Source: UBA1081 sp045639185 (GTDB taxonomy: Bacteria; Bacillota; Clostridia; Oscillospirales; Acutalibacteraceae). Taken from it: a DNA stretch of 12,728 nt. Under the pieces are notes generated by a model, which saw only the letters and a list, made by a program, of their open reading frames with translations, was not told the origin of the DNA and searched no databases. The position numbers and the translations under genes were made by a program. Below are positions 6,306-12,463 of this stretch, piece after piece; the stretch's first letter is position 1; each line of letters starts with the position of its first letter. The stretch covers positions 1 through 12,728 of the forward strand of contig JAZUCO010000164.1 of NCBI GenBank assembly GCA_045639185.1, in the 5' to 3' direction.

Positions 6306-8909
6306 TTATCCGCCGTAATCAATAAGTCTTCTTGCAAATGAAGTCAGCATATTGATAATTTTTGCAAGGTTATATTTTAAGACATCAAGAGGATTTGACA
6401 TATCATAAGCTGATTCATTGACAGTAAGTTCTGCATCTGCGGCAGGATTACCCGGTTCAAGGAATGCTCTTGTCTTCATTTTTGCCTCAAGGACATTCCT
6501 GCAAGCCTCACGCAAAGCAGTACCGAAACCGACGGGATCTGCATTATAGGTTGCTTTCACAAGACTTATATGTGAAGTCATATTCAGGAACCACACGCCT
6601 GAGAGAATAGTATCATTGCCGTTATAAACTGCAAGAGCAGGGTCCATATATCCTCTGCCGATGAAATTGTTTGAATAGTCAGAAATGACATAGCCGTCAT
6701 AACCCCACTCTGTTCTCAGCAGGTCAACGAGCAGTTCGGAACAAGCTCCTGCCCAATCAGTGCCGACTCTGTTGTAAGCAGACATAACACCGTGGCATTC
6801 TGAATTCTTGACGGGAATTTCAAAAGCTTTAAGATAAATCTCACGCAGAGTCTGTTCATCTGCCCAGGTGAATACACCTGTACGGTTAGTTTCCTGATCA
6901 TTGAGTGCAAAATGTTTGATAGTTGTAACAAGTCCCTGATTCCATGCACCGTTGATAATTTCTGTTGCCATAACACCTGAAATAACAGGGTCTTCCGAGA
7001 AGTATTCAAAGTTTCTGCCGCCCATAGGATTTCTGTGAATATTCACACCCGGAGCATACCAGATATCTGTGCCGATACTTCTTGCTTCCTGTCCTACGCT
7101 GTCACCCATCCTGTACGCAAGGTCTTTGTTCCATGTACATGCAATTGCAGTTTCACAAGGATACGCAGTACCGCAGTCTGAGTATGTTATTCCGTGTGTA
7201 CCCTTGACGCATGAGGGACCGTCGTTATCCCATGTTTTCGGCACACCGAGTCTGTCAATTCCGTAAGTCATATAACCGCTGTGTGTAACAAGATGAGTCA
7301 TCTCATCAAGAGTAAGCTGATCAAGGAATTTATCCATAAGCTCAGGATTTTCATAAACATCCTGAAGCATTATTGTTTCATCATAAGTAACACCCATTTT
7401 CGGTGCGGTGCCTTCTTTTACAGGATCGGGATGTTCATCGGGATTTTTCACCTTGTCTGTTGCAACAAGAGTTCTGGCTTGGGGATATGTTGAAACAGCA
7501 TCTTTTCTTGAAAGAACGGTAAATCCGTTATAAGCGTCGTCAAAAAGATTCTTTATTTCAGTACCTGTGACATTATCATTCTTTATAACTGAATCTTCTT
7601 CGAGAGTGTATGTGAATGAATCGATATGTTCACGCACATTTTCCCCCAGAATGATTGTATAATCGCCCTTTTCAAGCACCCAGCATTCAGCATTCATATC
7701 ATAAGATGCCATTGAATCGATATCAAATTCAATTGTGACTGTTTCACTTTCAGAAGGAGTAAGAAGTTTTGTCTTTGCAAATCCGCCAAGATTTATTACA
7801 CTTTTCTCGATTGTGCCGTAATAGGGCGCACTGTAATAGAGCTGAACTGTATCCTTACCTGCTCTGTCACCTGTGTTTGTAACCTTAACTTCAGCTGTGA
7901 TTTTTCCGTTATCGGTACTATAAGAAACAAGTTCTTTTTCAAATGAAGTATAAGACAATCCGTAGCCGAACGGATACTGAACTTTTTCCTTGGCAAACGT
8001 TTCAAAATAACGGTAACCTACATAAATACCTTCCTGATATTCAACGTAATGTTCACCGTTATCATAGGAATATGAGCCGAAATTCTCTGTTGAGGGATAG
8101 TCATAAATACTGTATGCAACCGTATCTGCAAGTCTGCCCGAGGGATTGATATCGCCTTTAAGCATCTGACCGACAGCACGCATACCGAATTCACCGGGAA
8201 TCCACATAATTGCGGCAGCTTTGATTGATTCATATTCATCAACAAAGCCCATTTCCATAACATTGCCGATATTAAAAAGAACGATAACTTCAGAGAAAGT
8301 ACCTGCGACCTTTTCAACCATAGCTTTTTCATCATCACTAAGTCTGAGCATTTCGGGAGTAAGGTCAGAATTCTCAGCACTTGTTCTGCCGATAACGATA
8401 ATTGCTGTATCCGAAAAAGCTTTTGCATTGTTCATAACTTCATCTGTCAGCTTATCGGGATCAAGTTCATTGAGTGTATTTTTTGCAAGAACAAGCTGAA
8501 GAAGATTATTAAGAATAGTGTTGCTTGTTTTCGGAATTTCATTTGAAGCACAATATTTCTCATAAAGCGCCTGAAGCTCGGTATTATATTCAATCTGAGC
8601 TTCATCAAATGCCTCATAAAGATAAACAGGGTCGTGAGTAACGATTGCACCCGAGCCTGCACCACCCAGAAGCGGCACAACAGATGCTGCACCGAAAACA
8701 TTGACTTTTTTATTTTCAAGAGGCAACACATTATCTTCATTTTTAAGAAGAACGATTGCTTCACTTTCAATCTCTACTGCAAGCTGACTTGACATTGCAA
8801 CAACATCAGGTGCAATATTTCCGCTTACGGCACTTGCCATAAGTGAAAAACAAGGAAGTAAAATCGTAAAAGTCAGAATAACTGATAAAATTTTTCTTGA
8901 TTTTTTCAT
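6306..8909 (-). CDS. secreted GH3 glycosidase with inverted domain order
   Basis: An 867-residue exported enzyme, most likely a beta-glucosidase. Residues 1-27 are a Sec signal peptide (KKSRK, hydrophobic core, cleavage after MASA). Domains run in the reverse of the usual GH3 order. First is the alpha/beta sandwich (about 30-270) with SAENSDLTP, where Glu179 fits the acid/base. Then comes YPFGYGLSYTSF and a fibronectin III-like domain (about 310-440). Last is the TIM barrel (about 510-830) with DNDGPSCVKG, IKHFALNDQE (Lys665-His666) and YVISDY, where Asp744 fits the nucleophile. Inverted GH3 enzymes are known from Ruminococcus albus and Butyrivibrio fibrisolvens. The start at 8909 has AAGGAG upstream; the ATG at 8969 is excluded because it lies in the -35 box. 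No anchor motif is seen at the C-terminus. Substrate specificity is not determined. Confidence 0.93.
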   Translation of the reverse strand: MKKSRKILSVILTFTILLPCFSLMASAVSGNIAPDVVAMSSQLAVEIESEAIVLLKNEDNVLPLENKKVNVFGAASVVPLLGGAGSGAIVTHDPVYLYEAFDEAQIEYNTELQALYEKYCASNEIPKTSNTILNNLLQLVLAKNTLNELDPDKLTDEVMNNAKAFSDTAIIVIGRTSAENSDLTPEMLRLSDDEKAMVEKVAGTFSEVIVLFNIGNVMEMGFVDEYESIKAAAIMWIPGEFGMRAVGQMLKGDINPSGRLADTVAYSIYDYPSTENFGSYSYDNGEHYVEYQEGIYVGYRYFETFAKEKVQYPFGYGLSYTSFEKELVSYSTDNGKITAEVKVTNTGDRAGKDTVQLYYSAPYYGTIEKSVINLGGFAKTKLLTPSESETVTIEFDIDSMASYDMNAECWVLEKGDYTIILGENVREHIDSFTYTLEEDSVIKNDNVTGTEIKNLFDDAYNGFTVLSRKDAVSTYPQARTLVATDKVKNPDEHPDPVKEGTAPKMGVTYDETIMLQDVYENPELMDKFLDQLTLDEMTHLVTHSGYMTYGIDRLGVPKTWDNDGPSCVKGTHGITYSDCGTAYPCETAIACTWNKDLAYRMGDSVGQEARSIGTDIWYAPGVNIHRNPMGGRNFEYFSEDPVISGVMATEIINGAWNQGLVTTIKHFALNDQETNRTGVFTWADEQTLREIYLKAFEIPVKNSECHGVMSAYNRVGTDWAGACSELLVDLLRTEWGYDGYVISDYSNNFIGRGYMDPALAVYNGNDTILSGVWFLNMTSHISLVKATYNADPVGFGTALREACRNVLEAKMKTRAFLEPGNPAADAELTVNESAYDMSNPLDVLKYNLAKIINMLTSFARRLIDYGG

Positions 8910-8940
8910 TACTGCCAACTCCTTACTTATTATATATAAT

Positions 8941-8969
8941 GTTATACTAAATATTTTATAAAATGGCAA
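8941..8969 (-). promoter_or_regulatory. promoter of the GH3 gene
   Basis: TTGCCA (8969-8964), 17 nt, TATAAC (8946-8941). Transcription would start near 8934, about 25 nt before the ATG at 8909, leaving room for AAGGAG. Confidence 0.65.
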
Positions 8970-8996
8970 TATGTTATGGATATTATTTACAAAACA

Positions 8997-9028
8997 TTAA
9001 TTTGTCGAGGTGTTTGTTCACAAATTAA
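8997..9028. promoter_or_regulatory. inverted repeat upstream of the GH3 promoter
   Basis: TTAATTTGT (8997-9005) and ACAAATTAA (9020-9028) are perfect 9-bp arms 14 nt apart, centred about 78 bp upstream of the predicted GH3 transcription start. The position suits an activator site, but no regulator is encoded nearby and AT-rich inverted repeats arise by chance. Confidence 0.3.
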
Positions 9029-9038
9029 AATGGTGCGT

Positions 9039-9113
9039 GTAGGGAGCGATGCCCACATCGCTCCGCGGAATTTGATGTGACCTGAACGGACCGATGTGGG
9101 CATCGGTCCCTAC
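9039..9113. repeat. GTAGGG paired-hairpin repeat, copy C
   Basis: The ends GTAGGGAGCGATG and CATCGGTCCCTAC match as an inverted repeat at 12 of 13 positions. Tandem hairpins GGAGCGATG-CCCA-CATCGCTCC (9043-9064) and GGACCGATG-TGGG-CATCGGTCC (9088-9109) have 9-bp stems and mutually complementary loops. It is copy A in the opposite orientation. Confidence 0.88.
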
Positions 9114-9158
9114 GACGGGTTTATGCAATCATCCCGACAAATTCTGATTTGTACAACG

Positions 9159-9186
9159 AAAAACGGCAAGGATTTCTCCCTGCCGT
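9159..9186 (-). terminator. intrinsic terminator of the GH130 gene
   Basis: On the minus strand, ACGGCAGGGA-GAAA-TCCTTGCCGT (9186-9163) is a 10-bp stem with one G-T wobble and a GAAA loop. It is followed by a T-tract (the stem's final T plus four more). It starts 5 nt after the GH130 stop. Confidence 0.9.
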
Positions 9187-9191
9187 GAAAA

Positions 9192-10142
9192 TTATTTATT
9201 GAGGTCGTGTTCTTTGATGAACTTGATTGTTTCGTCAACTGTTGTGAATGCAAGAGCAACAACTGTATCTGCGCCGCCGTAGTAGATTGCGATTTTACCG
9301 CTTTCTGCATCAGCAAGTGCTGCGCAGGGGAATACAACATTGGGAACGTCACCTACAAGCTCAAACATTTCGTGAGGAGCAAGAAGGAAGCAGTCTGCTC
9401 TGTGCTTTACCTTCCAGGGTTCGTCAATATCAAGGATTGCAGCACCCATTGCATATGTAAAGCCGTTACAGCTTGTAAGAACACCGTGATAGAAGCAGAG
9501 CCAGCCTTCATCTGTTTCGATGGGAGTGGGGCCTGCACCGATTTTTGTATTTTGACAGATTTTAACGGGTGACATAACTCATCTGTGTTTACCCCAGTAT
9601 GTGAGGTCTTTACTGTGGCTGAGGAAAATATCACCGTAAGGTGTGTGACCTCTGTCGCAGGGACGGATAAAGAGAACAAATTCATCATTTATCTTTCTGG
9701 GGAAGAGCACACCGTTTCTTGCAACGGGGTAACAAGCATCTTCAAGCTGAACCCATTCTTTGAAGTCAGTTGTGTATGCGATACCGATTGTTGTGCCCTG
9801 AGGTGTAAGGTTAACCCATGAAAGGTAGTATTTGCCGTCGATTTCGCAGAGTCTGGGGTCATAACCTCTGAAGATAACTTCTTCCTGAAGTTCCCAGTTG
9901 ATTGCGTCCTTTGAATAACCTACAACGAGTGTGTGGTCACGACTGATGTTGTCTACTCTGAATACACCTGCGAAGCCGTCACCGTAAGGTACAACTGCTG
10001 AGTTGAAAATGCTGTTTGCACCGAAAAGGTTGTCTCTTGTGATGATGGGGTTACCGTCATATCTCCATACGGGGTATTTATATCCTTCGGGTTTGTCCTG
10101 CCAGGGAATATTAGGAATGTTTGCACCGATAATTTTTGCCAT
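9192..10142 (-). pseudogene. GH130 beta-mannoside phosphorylase, broken by an in-frame TGA
   Basis: The two same-frame pieces (10142-9582 and 9578-9192) together encode 316 positions of a cytoplasmic GH130 enzyme. Such enzymes phosphorolyse beta-1,4-mannosyl sugars to mannose 1-phosphate. Motifs in the first piece are NIPWQDKPEG, NSIFNSAVVPYGDGFAGVFRVDN, GYDPRLCEIDGKYY (Asp95, probable acid) and NGVLFPRKI, ending RGHTPYGDIF...YWGKHR. The second piece has TKIGAGPTPIET, FYHGVLTSCNG and DVPNVVFPCAALAD. It resembles the mannooligosaccharide phosphorylase subgroup (GH130_2). Codon 188 is TGA (9581-9579) between YWGKHR and VMSPVKI, with no shift of frame and nothing missing. An ATG at 9575 could restart translation but lacks a good ribosome site, and the C-terminal piece alone would lack Asp95. 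The start at 10142 has GGAGG 8 nt upstream. Promoter and terminator are intact, which suggests recent damage, a sequence error or recoding. Confidence 0.85.
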
Positions 10143-10153
10143 ATTTTTCGCCT

Positions 10154-10167
10154 CCATAACTTTATGG
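10154..10167. promoter_or_regulatory. palindrome in the GH130 leader
   Basis: CCATAA-CT-TTATGG lies just downstream of the GH130 -10 box and overlaps the first bases of its GGAGG ribosome site. It could be an operator or a small hairpin that limits ribosome access. It is only 14 bp, so chance is possible. Confidence 0.3.
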
Positions 10168-10171
10168 AATC

Positions 10172-10200
10172 ATTATACAACAAATAAAACTTCCGTGCAA
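10172..10200 (-). promoter_or_regulatory. promoter of the GH130 gene
   Basis: TTGCAC (10200-10195), 17 nt, perfect TATAAT (10177-10172). The predicted start near 10165 gives a leader of about 23 nt. It lies back to back with the heparinase-family promoter, 17 bp apart. Confidence 0.75.
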
Positions 10201-10216
10201 CAGATATTTTATATTC

Positions 10217-10245
10217 TTGATAAATAAATAATTTAGTGTTATTAT
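10217..10245 (+). promoter_or_regulatory. promoter of the heparinase-family gene
   Basis: TTGATA (10217-10222), 17 nt, TATTAT (10240-10245). Transcription would start near 10252, leaving about 23 nt of leader with GGAGG before the ATG at 10275. Confidence 0.65.
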
Positions 10246-10274
10246 TGAATAAAGTACTCTGCGGAGGCATCAAT

Positions 10275-12275
10275 ATGAAAAAATCAAAAAAATCACATAA
10301 AAAAGCAAAAAAGATATTTCTCACTTCTGTCATTGCAATTGCGCTTGTTGTAGTGCTCGGCATTACAAACATTGTGCCGTATTTTGCAGTTATCCCCGAT
10401 ATGGTGAAAGTGGGTATAGACTACATTTCTCTTGACAGAGCAGAGAATGCACCGTCAAAAAAAGACATTCTCAAAGAAATAACAAAAGCTGAAGTTTCGC
10501 ACCCGTTTATCTATGCAGACACAGATGCTTTTGATATGATAAAAAAAGAATACAATAATAATTCATATTCGGAATACACTCTTGCGCTGAAAAATTCGGT
10601 AATCGACAATGCAGATGCCCTGCTCGACGAATCAGTTTACCCCGTACTCGAATATGTGCTTGACGAGGAAGACAGCATTCTTCCCATTTCCCGTGAAGAA
10701 ATCAGCCGTATGGTAATTCTCGGCTGTGCATGGCAGATGACGGGCAAAGACAAATATGCCGAAAGAGCAGTAAAAGAGCTCGAAAAGGTCTGCTCCTATG
10801 ATGACTGGTGCACATCTCATTTTCTTGCAACAGCAGAAATGGCACTTGCCGTTTCCGTAGGTTACGATTGGTTTTTTGACTATCTGTCAGATGATCTCAA
10901 AGAGCTTCTTGCTGAAAAGGTTTTTGAGTACGCAATAAAACCTGCACTTTCAAAGAATTATCTCAAAAACTGGTTCACCTGGTCAAAAAACAACTGGAAC
11001 AGCATATGCTACAACGGTATTGGTGTTGCGTGTATGACATTTGCGCAGTATCATCCCGAAGAGTGCGCAGAGTTTCTTGAAATGTGTTACAAGAATATGC
11101 CCATCGCATTCGAAAACTTCACTCCCGACGGTGTTTATGCAGAGGGTCCCGGTTACAGCCAGTCAGGTATGAATTCAATAGTCACATTTGTTGCAACCTC
11201 AAAGAATTATTTCGGTACTGATTTCGGAATGAGCGAAATTGACGGTTTCAGAGAACTCGGCAACTTCCCTGCTTACATAACAACTCCCACGGGCGTTTTT
11301 AACTTTGGTGACAATAAAGACAGAATGTGTTTCTCACCTGTTCTTCATTGGTATGCGTCCGAATACGATTCTCCTCTTCTTGCTGTTTATCAGATGTGGG
11401 ATGTACCTGAAAATTTCACTCCCGATACATCGGGCAACACTGAAAGAAGCTCAGGCGGAAGAGAAGATGCTCTCTCGCTTCTCTGGTATGACAGAAGTTA
11501 TACTGCCGATACAGCAGATTTCAGGCAGGAACCTCTTGTTACGCTTCTCACCTCCGACTCAGGTCAGGAGCTTGTGCTGATGCGAAGTGCATACCTTGAT
11601 AAAAACGCTACATTTGCAGGTATAAAATCAGGCTATAACTTCATAAATCACGGTGACCTTGACATAGGCACTTTTGTCTTTGATGCAAAAGGTGAAAGAT
11701 GGGCAGAAGAGCTGGGTCCCGGAGCATATGACGCACCCGGTTATTTCCTCAACACTCCTGCAGGCGGAAGATGGAAAAATTATTCCAAACGAGCAGAGGG
11801 TCAGAATACACTTGTAATCAATCCCGATATGACACTTGAAGACCAGTATGTACTCGCTGAAAGCACATTCACTTCATTTGAAAAAAATGATGAGGGCGGA
11901 AAATGTGAGCTTGATATGACAGATGCTTACAGAATGAACGGTGCAACATCTGTCACAAGAGATTTTGAGCTTTACAATGATTATTCCGCACTCAGAATCA
12001 CCGACTCGGTAAAATGCATAATCAAAAGTGATGTTTACTGGTTTATGCACACAAAAGCAGACATTGAAATTTCAGAAGACGGCAAAACCGCAACTCTTAC
12101 AATCGGTGACAAGCAGATGACTGCAACAAGCCACAAAGACGGCACTTTCTCTGTTATGGATGCAGAAAAACTCGGCGGTAAATATGAATACGACGACGAT
12201 TATGCAGACATAAAAAAACTGACCGTACACCTCGAAGATGTAAAGTCAGCAGAGATTGAGATTACGATTGAGTAA
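10275..12275 (+). CDS. membrane-anchored heparinase II/III-family protein
   Basis: A 666-residue protein of the heparinase II/III (alginate-lyase-like) fold, whose members cleave uronic-acid polysaccharides by beta-elimination. The N-terminus is lysine-rich (KKSKKSHKKAKK), then a hydrophobic segment at about 14-38 with no clear cleavage site, suggesting an anchored extracellular enzyme. The helical toroid (about 80-400) contains WSKNNWNSICYNG (Asn239-Asn240) and DGVYAEGPGYSQSG (Tyr294), which match family active-site positions. The beta-sandwich domain (about 420-650) contains NFINHGDLDIGTFVFDAKGERW, with His459 at the family's conserved, often metal-binding or catalytic, site. The start at 10275 has GGAGG 7 nt upstream; an in-frame ATG at 10236 falls in the promoter. 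The substrate (heparinoid, alginate-like, pectic or other) is not readable. The TAA stop is also the first bases of a palindromic repeat. Confidence 0.85.
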   Translation: MKKSKKSHKKAKKIFLTSVIAIALVVVLGITNIVPYFAVIPDMVKVGIDYISLDRAENAPSKKDILKEITKAEVSHPFIYADTDAFDMIKKEYNNNSYSEYTLALKNSVIDNADALLDESVYPVLEYVLDEEDSILPISREEISRMVILGCAWQMTGKDKYAERAVKELEKVCSYDDWCTSHFLATAEMALAVSVGYDWFFDYLSDDLKELLAEKVFEYAIKPALSKNYLKNWFTWSKNNWNSICYNGIGVACMTFAQYHPEECAEFLEMCYKNMPIAFENFTPDGVYAEGPGYSQSGMNSIVTFVATSKNYFGTDFGMSEIDGFRELGNFPAYITTPTGVFNFGDNKDRMCFSPVLHWYASEYDSPLLAVYQMWDVPENFTPDTSGNTERSSGGREDALSLLWYDRSYTADTADFRQEPLVTLLTSDSGQELVLMRSAYLDKNATFAGIKSGYNFINHGDLDIGTFVFDAKGERWAEELGPGAYDAPGYFLNTPAGGRWKNYSKRAEGQNTLVINPDMTLEDQYVLAESTFTSFEKNDEGGKCELDMTDAYRMNGATSVTRDFELYNDYSALRITDSVKCIIKSDVYWFMHTKADIEISEDGKTATLTIGDKQMTATSHKDGTFSVMDAEKLGGKYEYDDDYADIKKLTVHLEDVKSAEIEITIE

Positions 12276-12309
12276 ACAATAATTTATCGTAAAACGATAA
12301 ATTATTGTT
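12275..12309. repeat. AACAATAATTTAGC-family palindrome, copy 2
   Basis: Perfect 16-bp arms AACAATAATTTATCGT (12275-12290) and ACGATAAATTATTGTT (12294-12309) with loop AAA. Its inner stem reads TATCGT/ACGATA where other copies read TAGC/GCTA, so pairing is kept although sequence differs. It could end transcription weakly but lacks a T-tract. Confidence 0.9.
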
Positions 12310-12428
12310 GAAGTAAGAAGTAATAGGTAATAGTGAATAGGTGTGGAGGGGCTTTGCCCCTTACCCCATTATAATCGGGTGCGGGTGTCCCGCCATAACT
12401 TCTTCACTCTTACTTCTTACCTATTACT

Positions 12429-12463
12429 TAAACAATAATTTAGCAAAGCTAAATTATTGTTTA
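12429..12463. repeat. AACAATAATTTAGC-family palindrome, copy 3
   Basis: Perfect 16-bp arms TAAACAATAATTTAGC (12429-12444) and GCTAAATTATTGTTTA (12448-12463) with loop AAA. The last three bases are the rlmA stop codon on the minus strand. Confidence 0.9.

Larger units (their letters stand above)
12273..12463. repeat. composite intergenic repeat, copy 2
   Basis: This block fills the whole interval between two convergent genes. It holds a 16-bp-arm palindrome; a low-complexity AGTAATAGGTAATAG tract (about 12311-12342); a hairpin AGGGGC-TTT-GCCCCT (12347-12361); ACCCCATTATAATC (12363-12376); a hairpin GCGGG-TGT-CCCGC (12381-12393); an inverted version of the low-complexity tract (about 12398-12428); and a second 16-bp-arm palindrome. 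Both ends coincide with TAA stop codons, the heparinase-family gene on the left and rlmA on the right. Its module order parallels 943-1178, but the GTAGGG element is absent. No coding capacity was seen. Confidence 0.7.

Noticed and set aside
8910..8969. Upstream ATG for the GH3 gene giving 887 residues.
   Set aside because: The ATG lies in the -35 box and the extra 20 residues precede a perfect signal peptide that has its own AAGGAG.
9579..9581. TGA read as tryptophan through an alternative genetic code (code 4 or 25).
   Set aside because: gdhA and the phosphatase gene end in TGA, all recognised tryptophans in the window are TGG, and no other gene has an in-frame TGA. A genome-wide reassignment would leave many.
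9549..9586. Selenocysteine insertion at the GH130 TGA.
   Set aside because: The downstream RNA shows only a weak 6-bp stem with a 20-nt loop, no bacterial SECIS-like apical hairpin, and GH130 has no known selenocysteine site. Kept only as a test in the findings.
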